In this document: piece after piece, positions 44,300-55,910 of the stretch
How the letters are laid out: each line of letters opens with the position of its first letter
Numbering within the stretch: the first letter of the stretch is position 1
Assembly: GCA_016801845.1 (NCBI GenBank)
Contig: CM028908.1
Coordinates: 27,548,103-27,612,102, forward strand
DNA from: Polydactylus sextarius
Taxonomy: Eukaryota; Chordata; Actinopteri; Polynemidae
Direction: 5' to 3'
DNA: 64,000 nucleotides
Translations under genes and position numbers: made by a program
The notes under the pieces: generated by a model
Told to the model about the DNA's origin: nothing
The model's database searches: none
The model's input: the letters and a program-made list of their open reading frames with translations, nothing else

Positions 44300-46044
44300 A
44301 CACACACAAGGTGAACAGACGATAACTCACCTCAGGACAAACGGAGCTGAACTCTCATCAGGCCGCAGTGTTTGTCTAAACTTTGATCGGACGCAGACAT
44401 GTCCGCATTTCTGCCGAGTCACGTCTTTACATAACGTCTGAAGGTCAGTTCATTCTGCTGAGTCACGACTGGTTCAGTGTGGACACAAGTACCGAGTATA
44501 ACGGAAACGCTTCGGTCGCACGTCTGCACAGAAGCAAACGTACCGTTATCAGAGATAGTTTACTGATCTCAGGGACTGACCCGAGACGACGACGTCATCA
44601 GGACAACGAAGAACCAGGTCCAAATGTGGCTGGAGCCTCGCTGTTACTGGGGGACGACTTTGGAAGTATTGATCTGATCTTCATGAGTTTGATATCTCAA
44701 ACTATGTCGACATGATGAATTTTAGCAGCTCGCCACACGACAGGAAATGAGGCGGTGCTGTGGACGACTCGAAACTTAATAAAACAAATTTCCACCACCA
44801 GGAGCTGAGGTGTTTGGGTTTGTTTGTGTTTGGTCACATGATCAGTTTGAAGTGATTTCTCATAGACGACAGTCCGACTGTGGCACCGGGCTGGTCGACG
44901 GAGCTCAGTCTGGTAAAGACCGTAGACCTGTGAACACGTCGTCGCTGAACCAGTGCGTCATCACGTTAAACCAGCACCGGTGAAAAAGCTCGTTTTTCAT
45001 TGGTCTCTGAGTTTTAAAGATCAGGAAGAGAAGAGAATAAACAGGTCGACCAGACTGACCTGACTTCAGAGTCACTGTAGCGTCAGACAGTGTGGACCAG
45101 GACATGAGGGATCATCAGATTCAGGTCAGATTTAACAGACGTGATGAAGATGTTGATGATGTTACTGTGTTGAAATGGCAACATGATGAATATTAACAAA
45201 CATAAAGTCTCAGCACATGTCAGTGGACACTGTCTTCACCATGACATCCCTGTCAGGTATAGCGCCACCTACTGGCAAACTGAGGAATGTCTTGTTTGTG
45301 GTTTTCTCCCTGTGTTGGATTGATCTCACTACATCAAATTTATTTCCCGTAAACGCCGCTAGCCTGTTAATCATCATCATCATCATCTTGAGGTCTGGTT
45401 CTCTTCTTTTAGACTGTGTCACCATGAGCTCCTGTTTAAAACGCAGCCATCTGACCTTTAATCCTCTGAATCAGGCGACAGCGACAGTTTTTCAGTCAAA
45501 AGGTCAAAGTTCAACCTCCTTCTGACAGAAAGTGTCTCTGTTGACTGAGAAACACTCAGTCAGCGGCTCAACGGTGGCGTCAGACGACCCACAATGCTTT
45601 GCTATTTGTGCTGATGTTTATGTCGAAGCATATTTCTCTGGTTAACTGTTACTGACGCTCACTTCAGACTGAAGAACAAAACCCACAGTGAATCTACCTC
45701 AGCTCTGCTGCTTCGTTGTTTACATCCGTGTTATTTACTGACGTCGTCAGTAACAACGATGACGGGTTGAACAGAGGAGCTGCCACAACACTGACCTGTC
45801 ACTACAGGATCATTTATTCTCTACAGACGACACACGGACGCATCACGTTAATAATGTGGTGGTTTTCAGGATCTTATTGATCCGTATCAGCAGCATCAAA
45901 AACAGTAAAACCACCAGAAACCACCGGGGGCAGTGTTGGACAGTGTAGCTCAGTGTGACCAGAGAGAGGAACAAAGAAGAAGAAGAAATCTCCGTCCACA
46001 TGCTGCCACGTGTTTAACGTCCTCAGACCACCACCGTCTACAGC
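44300..46044. other. no gene recognised
   Basis: A 110-aa frame at 44383-44715 and a 102-aa frame at 45217-45525 have no domain. The latter holds ATAGCGCCACCTACTGGC, a repeat-like phrase. Confidence 0.45.
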
Positions 46045-46730
46045 AACAAGGCTGTTTTTACTTGGTCCCTTTAACAAACTGAACCCAGTCCTCTAAAACT
46101 GGACCAACAGAAACCAGACCCAGTTGAGTTTGTGTTCACATAGTGAAAGAGGACTGGCTTCTCTTCCTGGTCTTCAGCTGTGGTCGGTCTCAGTCCTCTT
46201 TCTGTTCACACCGTAGCTTCTCTAGAGAACTGCTCGGCATTCTGGGTAGTTTTCACCCAGGTCATCAAACCAGGGACGGTCCTGTCCTGTCTGATTTACT
46301 GAACCAACTTAAGGTGTCAGTTGCACTATTAGATGCCTACAGCTGCTGGAGACAGACAGATCAATAAAGTCCATCTGTCTCCTCCTTCCTCCACAAGTCT
46401 CCGCTGCTGCAAATGGTCATTAGAAACCGACCGGTGCACATGTTATAACAAATGTCCTGACGTGTTGTCGTGACGCCGACCTGGGCTACGACCACATGGA
46501 CCCGTCACAAACCGCTGCTTGAAACTAAGGTGAAGAGGAACCAGAGGCTCTGGGTTCTGAACTGTACCATGGACTTAAAGAGAACCGGACTGAGACCACG
46601 TCCTGAGGTGGTCTGAGTTCGGTTCGGTTTAAAGGGGTCTGGGTGTTTGGACTGTTCACATATGGACCAGAAATGATCAGTTATCGATCTGAGTCACGGT
46701 CCTGACCAGCTGTGGTTTGGTAACTTCACT
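46045..46730 (-). mobile_element. MITE-like dispersed element R3, inverted copy
   Basis: Reverse-complement order of 40075-40575: AACTGAACCCAGTCCTC, CTTCTCTAGAGAAC, GCTCGGCATTCTGGGTAG, GGTTTAAAGGGGTCTG, GAAATGATCAG. It has about 180 bp of extra sequence in the middle (46290-46540). Confidence 0.6.
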
Positions 46731-47097
46731 TAACTCAGGAATGAAAGATGCTGCAACACGTCATGAGAACAACTGCTGAGATCACAGCAGTGAGCAGAGC
46801 TTCTGGATCCGGACCGACTCCTCTGTCGACCTGCTGTCATCAGACAGGAGCCTCCACCGCATCAGGACACAAACCGCTAAATTCTGCATCAGCTTCTCCT
46901 CCGACGTGTCAGAGTCCTGATCACTGACACACACAGACCTGCTGCCTCGTCCATAATGTAACAGCAGCAACACTGATTCTACCTCACACATCTGCTGCTG
47001 CTCACGTCATGTTTTACCTCCATATGATCCCAGATGTCATCTGTCTTGTCCTGTCAGTAACTGAGGTTATCTGATGTTGTTACATTACTGTAAAATA
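46731..47097. other. no gene recognised
   Basis: Unique-looking, including a domain-free 69-aa minus frame. Confidence 0.45.
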
Positions 47098-47098
47098 C

Positions 47099-47137
<39 letters not shown>
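47098..47137. repeat. (TA)n(TG)n compound microsatellite
   Basis: About 11 TA then 9 TG copies. Confidence 0.96.
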
Positions 47138-47470
47138 TTATATCTTCTTCAAGAGCCATTTTCCCAAATTTGAGACAATACAACAAGACCCAAATTAGCA
47201 AACAAGCACATGACCTGTAGTAGCAACACGATCATTTAGTAGTGGGTTTTTATTTCTTGTCATTATTTTAGTCTTTAATGACAGACACAGTGTAGAGAGA
47301 CAGGAAATAAGATCACACACAGAGAAGTTTAATGTTGAAACTCTGGTCAACGTCTAGAAACACTGTCTCTGATGTTTGTTAACTTCTCAAAGTTTGAGTC
47401 CCTGTTTTCTAGAGAGTCTGTGTCTGGTCTCATCTCTCCAGGTCTCTGGTGTGAGGAGAGGAGGAGGAGG
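47138..47470. other. no gene recognised
   Basis: Unique-looking, ending in a short GGAGGAGGAGGAGG run against the 145-bp island. Confidence 0.5.
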
Positions 47471-47615
47471 AGCTACCTGGTCGTAAGCTAACCCAGCAAC
47501 AAGTACAGCATCTCCTCCATGTCCATTAATGTTTACTGATGTTTTAGTGTCGTGACGTCGCAGCAGTTTGACTCCACTCACCACATTCACGTGGAGGAGG
47601 AACCAAACTGTGATG
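47471..47615 (-). repeat. 145-bp island, identical copy of 8267-8411
   Basis: Same orientation as the copy in the element at 8 kb, with no flanking similarity. The left edge is a GGAGGAGGAGG run. Confidence 0.85.
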
Positions 47616-48180
47616 AACTGTATCTGTCGAAGCTAACGTTAGCTAGGCAGCGTTAGCAACAACGTCCATGTAGCGCCTTTATAATAAATAAGTAAATACA
47701 TGCTGACGTGTCCTGGTTCTGTATCTTAAATCGACTGTGTCTGTGTCAGCGTTGGTGAGAACAGGTGTTTATCAGAGTGTTTATCCTCTGGAGGACAAAC
47801 ACTCGACTGATGTCAGCTGAGTCCACGTCAGTCTGGTCTCAACACATTTGAGAATAAAAGAGAAATGAGAGCGTTGGACGTCAGCGGCCTCCAGGAGACA
47901 GGAAACATCAACCTCCACCACAAACTGGAGCGTTTAGACAGACGGGACACGTCACCTCTCATCTAAGACCAAGACGAGCATCAAACTACGAAGCTCAACA
48001 AAAGTTCGACTCATGTAAAACACCTTAACACACCTTCATGTCCTGGTGGAAGATGGTAAGTGTTGATCCTGACTCACTTTGAAGTGTGTGTGTTTGATCA
48101 ACCAACAACGTATTAAATCAAAGAGTCAAGGCTGGTCACCACATCAAGGTCACCGAGGCTCCATCACTATGGTTAATACG
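47616..48180. other. no gene recognised
   Basis: Starts with GCTAACGTTAGCTAGG, otherwise unique-looking. Confidence 0.5.
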
Positions 48181-48256
48181 AGGAGGTGGCGGAGGAGGTG
48201 GAGGAGGTGGAGGAGGAGGTGGAGGAGGTGGGAGGTGGAGGAGGTGGCGGAGGAGG
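48181..48256. repeat. imperfect GGA/GGT triplet array
   Basis: GGAGGTGGCGGAGGAGGTGG type. G-rich on plus. Confidence 0.94.
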
Positions 48257-48340
48257 TGTGTAGAGGGAGGTGTGTAGAGGGAGGTGTGTAGAGGGAGGTG
48301 TGTAGAGGGAGGTGTGTAGAGGGAGGTGTGTAGAGGGAGG
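48257..48340. repeat. 14-bp minisatellite TGTGTAGAGGGAGG x6
   Basis: Six identical units directly after the GGA/GGT array. Confidence 0.95.
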
Positions 48341-48999
48341 TGTAGTCAAGTCCTAACACCCAACGTCCTGAGAAAGTAAATTTCTGCTCAAACCTGAAGC
48401 TGAATCTCATTTAGATTTAAATTTTTAAAAATCCACAGAAATGAAACATTGTGACAAACATTCTAACGTCACGTCATGACGACGACGATGATGATGAAGC
48501 ATCAATCTGATGAGTGGTGACTGGTAATAAGTGTTTTCTCTAAACTCTCTAAATGTTTCTGTATGAAAGGATGTTTGATAAAAACAAACTAAACTTCATT
48601 CATTTTCTTTAAAGTTGTATCTGGTCTCATCCGTCTCTCGTCACCTGATCAGGACCTGACAGGATGTGTTTTGATTGACAGGTGTCGAGAACCAATCACA
48701 ATCAGAGCCAATGAGAGAGCAGCCTCAGGTCACCTGCTTGTCAGAAGTTTAAGGATCAACATTCGTTAGTCCGACACCATGTGACCAGGAAGTGATTCAC
48801 TAATTATACCAACTAGTTTTTAATAAAACATACAAGTCACATCAGTGTGTTAGTAACTGATTTTGATTAATTATCATTTTCATTATCTCGTTAATTAATG
48901 TTTAACAGAGGTAGTGTTGTTGATTCCCACATTTCCCATAATGCAACATGTTTGGTGTCGTTACATCAGACCGTTCATCTTGGGACAGAGACTTTCTAC
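48341..48999. other. no gene recognised
   Basis: Unique-looking. Contains GACGACGACGATGATGATG near 48479. Confidence 0.5.
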
Positions 49000-49540
49000 T
49001 GAAAAAGCTAAATGTTAGCATTTGAGCTAAATGCTAACTGCCTGGCTACGTTAGCTAACTTAGCAAAGTTTAGCTGAATTAGCCACTGTAACTTATTTAG
49101 CCACCACAGCTAACTTGACTACATTAGTTAACTTAAATTACTTACATACCTTTGTTAATTTAGCCTCCTGTACTAGCTAACAGCTAATTTTTAGTCTCGC
49201 TAACTTAGTTTGGCTAATTCACAGTGTTCTTACTGAAGCTAACATCCCCTCTTAGCTTGTGGAGGCAACAGAGTAGGTTTGTTGAGATAGTTTAATAAGC
49301 TATGGTAAATAAACTAGGTTAGCTGAACTAGCCAAGTTAGCTGAAAAAGCTAAATCACCTCAAGTATCAGTGTTGGCTATGGTTTCTAAAGTTAGCCTCC
49401 AGCTAGCCAGGTTAGCTGACGTAGCAGGACCGCCTCTTTCCAACGGCTCCTTTAAATCCGCCCGAGAACAACAAAGTTAGCTGGTGACTTAAGCTAGTTA
49501 GCTCATGCTAATGCTAACAGCCTCTGTGGTTCCGTAAGAA
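49000..49540. repeat. degenerate GCTAA/TTAGC tract
   Basis: Irregular TTAGCTAACTTAGC, GTTAGCTGAA and TTAGCCTCC words. Confidence 0.7.
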
Positions 49541-49789
49541 ATCCAACATGGCTGACGTAAGTTTTGTCATATTCCTTCATCACTGAGTTTGTTGGTGTTA
49601 AAGCTTCTTATTTTACTAACAATAGAACAATCGGAGCAGTTTATCAACATTTATCAACACTTATTTATCTCAACACCTGCTGCTCGATTCAGAAAGAGAC
49701 ACGTTGTTTCCAGAACAAGACGGGAAGAGGCCACCAGAGTCTTTTTGTGTTGTTATGCAGATATCTTCTCTCTAAACATCAGGTGCAGC

Positions 49790-50035
49790 GTTTATTTCCT
49801 GTTCCAGGCTTAATTCATTCGTCTCTCTCATGCCGCCACTATCTACTGTCATTACCGTTATTGGCTCCTTCATCATAATCACTGTCACGGTCGACGTTAT
49901 CGTCGTGGTGATTACTGTCATCGCGCCGGACGCCGGCTCTACAATCATCACGGACAAATGAATAACAGCCAAACAATTTACAGCCGCTTCAATCTGAAAC
50001 ACAAAAGACACATCAGAGTGAACTGGGAAGGTTTT
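49790..50035. other. unique, possibly conserved non-coding stretch
   Basis: A GTCATTACCGTTATTGG and ACTGTCACGGTCGACGTTA part is followed by GACAAATGAATAACAGCC, AACAATTTACAGCC. The open frame on minus (88 aa) is V/I/T-rich and not recognised. Confidence 0.28.
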
Positions 50036-50099
50036 CATCTGTTCACAAACCGTCCTAAATCCTGCAGCCGCACACGACAGAAACTCGTCAGTAGAGCTG

Positions 50100-50725
50100 G
50101 ATGAAGAATCTAAATAAGCTTGGTTAAATTAGCTTGGTTAAATTAGCTTGGTTGGCTAGACCATCAGAAAATTAGCTGTTAGTTAGTGCAGGTGGCTAAA
50201 TTAGCAGCTAACGTAGTCAAATTAGCGGAAACAGTTAAACTACTGAGGTCACAAAGTTGGCTAACACATCTAACAACTAGCTAGGTTAGCTGACGTTGCT
50301 AAATAATAAGTTAACAATCGTAGCTAATTAAGCTAAAAATGTACAAAATTACCCAATGTGTCAAGATAGCTACGGGATCTAAACTAGCTACACTAGCTAA
50401 CGTAGCCATGTTAGCATCACTATCTAGTGACTGATACAGACTAGTCTGTCTCGTTACGTTAGCTAAAATAGCTAAATTTCCTAAGGTATAGAAGAATATT
50501 GAAGGTTTATAGATTAGCTAAGTTAGCAAACGTAGCAAAGTTAGCTGAAGTTGCTAATTTATCTCAGGTGGTTAAATAAGGTAAGGTAACTAAATAAGTT
50601 AGATTAGTCAAAGTAGCTATGCTACTAAGGTAACAACTTAATTAATGTAGCACTAAATTAGCTAACGTAGCTAACTTTTTTTCCCTGAAACATGAAGCTA
50701 CAACAGTTGGATCCTTCACAATAAA
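50100..50725. repeat. degenerate GCTAA/TTAGC tract joined to inverted X-box repeat
   Basis: AGCTTGGTTAAATT three times at 50118-50150, then irregular GCTA words up to the X-box piece at 50683. Confidence 0.75.
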
Positions 50726-50900
50726 AAAGGTTGAACTGGCTAAGCTATCTTAATAGGATAAGTAGCTATGTTACTACGGTAACAAACTTAACTAAAAAAA
50801 AACATAAATGTTTGTTTTTTTTCTTTTAATGTTGGTAAAAGATGTTGTAGTTGTTGTTGGATGTGGTTGCTAGGCAACAGGAGTAGGATGTAACGTAAAC
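50683..50900 (-). repeat. X-box dispersed repeat, inverted copy
   Basis: Minus strand gives ACGTTACATCCTACTCCTGT, GTTGCCTAGCAAC, then further on TGTGAAGGATCCAACTGTTG and AGCTTCATG, the order seen at 3566-3830. Confidence 0.65.
50867..50879 (-). promoter_or_regulatory. RFX-type X-box match
   Basis: GTTGCTAGGCAAC, exact reverse complement of 3591-3603. Confidence 0.4.
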
Positions 50901-51314
50901 ACTTCACTTTAAAAATGTTCTTTTTCATGTCACATTTAAACTGAACTACACTTAAACCATCTGGAACCTTTACAAAATAATCTGCTGAACATGAAAGAAC
51001 CTTTAGAGCAATGGATTCTGGGTAGGAACCGTGGCTACACTTCACCTCAAAGATCAAAGACCAAAGATCAAAGATCCACCATGTTGAACAGAGACGTTGC
51101 CGTGACGACAGAGATTCTGGTGGTTATTAGAAAGATTGTTTTCTGATCATCTCCGCACGTGATCATGTGATTTGACTCAAAGGTCAAAGATAACGAGTGT
51201 ATTTGTTCTACAGGACGTTCTTTATATTATTATTATTATTATGTTTTATGTCTCAGCTCCAACTGATAATACAGCAAATAAACACAGACACATGCACAGA
51301 GGCGTATTATTCTC
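50901..51314. other. no gene recognised
   Basis: CAAAGATCAAAGACC triplication at 51050-51076, ATT repeats at 51226-51240. Confidence 0.5.
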
Positions 51315-51395
51315 TCACACACACACACACACAGACACACACACACACACAGACACAGACAGACAGACACACACAGACAGACAGACAGACAGACA

Positions 51396-51477
<82 letters not shown>
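51315..51477. repeat. compound (CA)n / (CAGA)n
   Basis: CA blocks with CAGACAGACAGACAGACAG in the middle. The last 75 bp are pure CA. Confidence 0.97.
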
Positions 51478-51509
51478 ACGATGTCAGGAAGTCACGCTCG
51501 TCTTCTCGT

Positions 51510-51720
51510 CTTTCTTCTCTGGGGCATTGTTCCGGAAGAAAGGCTGTTGATAATCTAGTGAATAATATTCAGTAGGTCAGATAAAAGCAGCCCTCGGGGC
51601 AAAACAAGCCTCACGTTTATTTAATTATTTAACCTTCATTAAAAGCAGAAAAAGGTCATTCGGGGACAAACCGTTATTCAGAATTAATAATTCACAAACC
51701 TTAAAGTCACTAAGTGTCAC
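51510..51720. other. unique, possibly conserved non-coding stretch
   Basis: GAAAGGCTGTTGATAATC, TTTATTTAATTATTTAACC and GAATTAATAATTCAC, repeat-free and rich in TAATTA-type cores, just after the CA array. Confidence 0.3.
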
Positions 51721-51999
51721 AGATGTGACTTTAACGGTCGTCGGGCTGCTCTGAAACACGTTATCGTCAGAAAACATCCACTCGTCTTATATTTAGTATT
51801 TAAATTCCACTGTTCGTCTCAGAGCAGCGGATGTGACGATGTCAACGGACAGAAACGTTCACCTAAACAAGGCTGAAGGGATGAAAACAGGAAGAGCCAC
51901 TGGTTCATTAAGGCGACGTGTTAAATGGTTTTAATTAGAAACGTTCAGTCGTTCTGCTCAACGTGGCAGCTCCTGTTCACAGCCAGGCTGAGTTCAGCA

Positions 52000-52420
52000 T
52001 CACAATGTTTCACTGCGTTTCATTACGTTTTATTACATTTCACAACGTTACGTTTCATTTTGTTAAGTTTCTGTACGTTTGTTACATTTTGTTGTTTTGC
52101 AACATTTTACTGTTTTACACTTCTGAAGTTTCCTGACGTTTTGTTTCGTTAAATTTCATTTTGTTACGTTTCCTCACATTTTATTTGAATTTTGTTTTTT
52201 AGCATTTTATGTTTTTTTGTTATATTTTTTCTTTATGCATTTTGTCACATTTTGTTATGTTCTGTTATATTTTCTTACATTTCGCAACATTTTGTATCGT
52301 TATATTTTATTTTGTTGTTTTGTTACATATACCTGTATTTTCTTTTGCTTCACTTTGTTTATTTCCGTTCTATGTTTTTTTAAATCTTCTTACGTTTTGC
52401 TACAGTTTCCTGATTGAACG
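52000..52420. repeat. degenerate T-rich repeat (TTTCATTTTGTTACG)
   Basis: Irregular units of about 15 bp such as TTTCATTACG, TTTTATTACA, TTTGTTACATTTTG. Phe-rich frames here are translations of it. Confidence 0.7.
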
Positions 52421-52524
52421 ATGTGTTTAGTTCCATCATTGTCCAACGATCTTCTTCAGTCCTGTCAGGTCGTTTTCTCCCGTTTTATACTTTTATTTGT
52501 TCATGTTTCTGTTGAATTTTGTCA

Positions 52525-52548
52525 GTTTGTTTGTTTGTTTGTTTGTTA
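52525..52548. repeat. (TTTG)n tetranucleotide repeat
   Basis: Five TTTG units. Confidence 0.92.
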
Positions 52549-52559
52549 ACAGTTTGACT

Positions 52560-53331
52560 GAAGACTGATGAACACTGGTGACGACTCTTCTCTCTTTAAG
52601 TTGGTTGATAATAATAATATTGATTATTATTATTGTTTATTAAATGAAGACAAATGTCTGTGGTCAGAGTGTGACGAGTGAAGAGGTAAAGTCTGAGGTT
52701 ACCGTCACACATCACTGCTCTCTCCCCACTACACCGGTCAATCCCTGCTGTTATTACCCAGAATCCTCTGCCGTCTCTCTCGTCTCCTCAGTTAAACCCG
52801 CCTGGTCCCCGGTGAGCCGCTCGTCCTTCGCCTCGATCCCCGCGTCTCCTCGTCTAAACCTGAATCACTTCCTTCCTCCCTCCTCTCCCCGCCGAGCGTC
52901 GCCTTAATAATTCAAGTCGTCTCTAATCTTAAGTTGTAAATAGTTAATCAGGAGCAGAAACAGGGCGACACCTTCTTCTTCTTCATCGTCTTCGTCTCTG
53001 CAGGTTTGAATCAACACGTCGTCCCGTTTCTTTCTCTGAATTTCATTTACATTCTCTCAGTTTGTATCGTTGACAGCGTCGACGCCGACGCGACCTCGAC
53101 ACCTTCTGACTGAATAAAAAACAGAAACAAAACCTTCATTTTCAGATCGGTGGGATTAGATCCAGCGTGTTTCCTTGTCTTGTTTGAAAGGAAAATAAAA
53201 AACAGCAGAAAGAAACTGTTCCATCGTTGTATCCCTGTCAAAATAAATAATCACTTCCAATTCTTTGTTGTTTATGAAGCTCCATAAATAACAATTATTA
53301 TCTGAAAATTAGATTAAAACACAGAACTTGT
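52560..53331. other. no gene recognised
   Basis: A Ser/Pro-rich 87-aa frame (52644-52907) contains an internal CTCCTCAG and GGTGAGC that mimic splice sites 20 bp apart. No family match. Confidence 0.45.
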
Positions 53332-53398
53332 GATCAGCCATGTTGGATGTCCTAGGAGACTAGAGGAGCTGCTGTTAGTGTTAGCGTTAGCATTAGCA
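53332..53398 (+). repeat. dispersed repeat with CCACCATGTTGGG core
   Basis: GATCAGCCATGTTGG, GTCCTAGGAGAC, GTTAGCGTTAGCATTAGC. Confidence 0.6.
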
Positions 53399-54084
53399 GG
53401 GTAAACAACATTATACAAGAAACTGAAACAACAACGACAGCGACAAGCTAACGATGAGCAGCTAACAACAATAACAACAACAACAATATATATAAAAACT
53501 GAAACCAGCGACAGAAACGTTTCTCTGACGTGGACGTTGATGTTTTAGTTTGGATCATCTGTTAACATGTAGCCGACCACCAGGGGGCGCTACCTTTACC
53601 CATCACTGGTTCAACACTGGTTCATCAACAAACACCAACACGACTAGTTGGTAACCATGGCAACCACACTAAACAAGACAATAAATAAAACCAGACAGTT
53701 GAAGTTTGTCCCGTCGAGAGACTGATCAGAAATGACCTGTAACATTTAATTATCTCTGGATCAATCTGATCGACTGATCAATGATGATTCATATCAATAA
53801 CAAACACGTGGTCACGTCACCTGGTTAATAAACCGACTGGTCTTTTCTCTGGTTTAGTTCATGTTGTTCATGTTCTGGTCTCTTGTGTTTCACTTTTACA
53901 TAAAAATCCCTCCCGGTCATTTAAACTCTTTATTTAGATCGACTTCCTCTTTATTCCACCGCCGGCGAGTTTTATTCATCTTGTCCTTTATTCTACCTCC
54001 GTCTCCACCCTCCTCTACACTTTATTCTTCCTTCTCTACACTTTAACATAACCACTGGTGAATCTGAGGACGGAGGAACATCTC
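53399..54084. other. no gene recognised
   Basis: AACAACAATAAC runs near 53410-53500, otherwise unique. Confidence 0.5.
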
Positions 54085-54360
54085 TGATGTTTCCTTCAGC
54101 TAGTTGTTTTTAGCTAGTTGTAGTTAACTGATCATTGTTGTTAGCTTGTTTTTAAAGCTAGTTGTTGTAAGCCAGTTGTTAGCTTGTTTTTAGCTAGCTG
54201 TTTTAGCAAGTTGTAGTTAGCTTGTTGTTAGCTAGTTGCTAGCTTATTGTTGTTAGCTAGCTGCTTTAGCTAGTTGTTGTCAGCCCGTTGTTTTAGTTAG
54301 TTATAATTCGCTAGTTGTTAGCTGGTTGTTTTCAGTTGTTAGCTGGATGTAGTGAGCTAG
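54085..54360. repeat. degenerate AGCTAGTTGTT repeat
   Basis: TTAGCTAGTTGTTGTTAGC words, related in wording to the GCTAA tracts but with a GTTGTT spacer. Confidence 0.75.
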
Positions 54361-54458
54361 TTGTCGTTAGCTGATCATTGTTGTTAACTAGTTGTTGTTA
54401 GCTTGTTTTTTGTTCAGCTAACAACAACTAGCTAACAACAATGATCAGTTAACAACAA
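54361..54458. repeat. long inverted repeat, 42-bp arms, 14-nt loop
   Basis: 54361-54402 pairs with 54417-54458 with three mismatches. The inner 37 bp carry two. The loop is TTGTTTTTTGTTCA. Confidence 0.93.
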
Positions 54459-54470
54459 TAACAACCACCG

Positions 54471-55444
54471 CCCAGACACATCTGGTGTAAATCAAACAGC
54501 TGATCATCATCAACAGGAGATTTAATGCATCACTGACAATATTATTTTATATTATGACATTTATCTGATAATATTTATAAGAAGCTGCTGAACTTGATCA
54601 GTCTGATCTTGTAAACACACGTTTTATTTTAAATGTCCAACATGTGACACATTTGTCTTTAATTTAAACAACAACAACAACGACTGACGACCTACAGAGT
54701 CTGTTTGTGACAGAGCAGCAGTCTGCTGCAGCACTCGTCGTTTATAGGTTTTATTTTCTGTTCCTGGAGGATAAAGAACAACATCTTTAAAACTGAGGAA
54801 CTGAAATTGACGTGATGTCAAATAAAACACACTGATGATCAATACTGTGATATTCAGGCTCAACTACTGGATAAAAACCTAAAACGCTTCACGTTTCTTC
54901 TTCAAACCATCGAGAACAAATGAAACAGTGAAACTTTCTGTTTTCATTCAACATCAATGAGCTGCAGTTCCTGTCGTCTCCTGTAGGTGGAGCTGTGTCA
55001 CTGAGGAACACGAGCTCTTCATCAGTGAAGGAGCCACATTCACATCATCATCGTCTGCCTCAGTGAGTCCAGGTCACAGTCCACTGATTGATTGATTGAT
55101 TGATTTCATTTATAAAACGTCTCAATCAGCTGTTTCAGCCTCTGATCTGATAAATATTGATTGATTTGTTTAAAGATGATGATGATGAATGATGAACCTT
55201 GTTTTAGTAAAACATGTCCTGGATTTATTAAATAGTTTTATTTCTCTTCAGGTTTTAATAAACTGAGTGGACGTCGACATGTTTTTTGTCTCTCCAGGGA
55301 TCCGTAGCTGAACTCACTACAGTTGTTGTAAAACTAACACTCATATGAAACAGATCAAAGACCAACTGACTTTATTCTAAAACACGAGTCGATCTGGACC
55401 TGAACATCAACGTTGACTCAGAGCGTCGCTGTCTGATGAACCAG
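54471..55444. other. no gene recognised
   Basis: Unique-looking. TTGATTGATTGATTGATT near 55086. CTGTAGGTGGAGCTG at 54981 is a repeat-like phrase. Confidence 0.5.
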
Positions 55445-55495
55445 AGGAGGTGGGAATCAAACCCACAACCTCTGAGTCACAACACTCAAACTCAA
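55445..55495 (-). mobile_element. tRNA-derived SINE head, fragment
   Basis: Minus strand reads GACTCAGAGGTTGTGGG-TTTGATTCCC, a T-arm/B-box-like end of a tRNA-derived sequence. Too short and mutated for a functional tRNA. Confidence 0.4.
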
Positions 55496-55624
55496 GTCAA
55501 GCTCAAGATAATAGACGACCTTGATCTATCGATCGGTTTTATGATCTGTGACTGAGACTGTTGCATCTTTCTAATCTGTTGATTCGTTTTGTTTCATGTC
55601 AACAAAACACTAAAAACTGTCTAA

Positions 55625-55910
55625 CGGCTAACGATGACAACAACCAGCTAATGACAACAAGCTAACGAGGATCAACAAGCTAACAACAACAACAAGCTAA
55701 TGATGATCAGCTAACGACAACGATGCAACAACAATGACAACCAGCTAATGACAACAAGCTAACGAGGATTAACAAGCTAACAACAACAACAAGCTAATGG
55801 CGATCAACTAACAACAACAACAACAAGCTAACGACAGTCAACTGACATCAACAAAACGTAAAAAACAACTGGCTAACTGCTAACTATGAAAACAATAAGC
55901 TAACATCAAC
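55625..55910. repeat. AACAACAAGCTAA repeat with block duplication
   Basis: A block with CCAGCTAATGACAACAAGC and TAACGAGGAT occurs near 55642 and again about 103 bp later. Confidence 0.85.

Noticed and set aside
52644..52907. Exon with acceptor CTCCTCAG and donor GGTGAGC
   Set aside because: They are only 20 bp apart and the surrounding Ser/Pro-rich frame matches no family.
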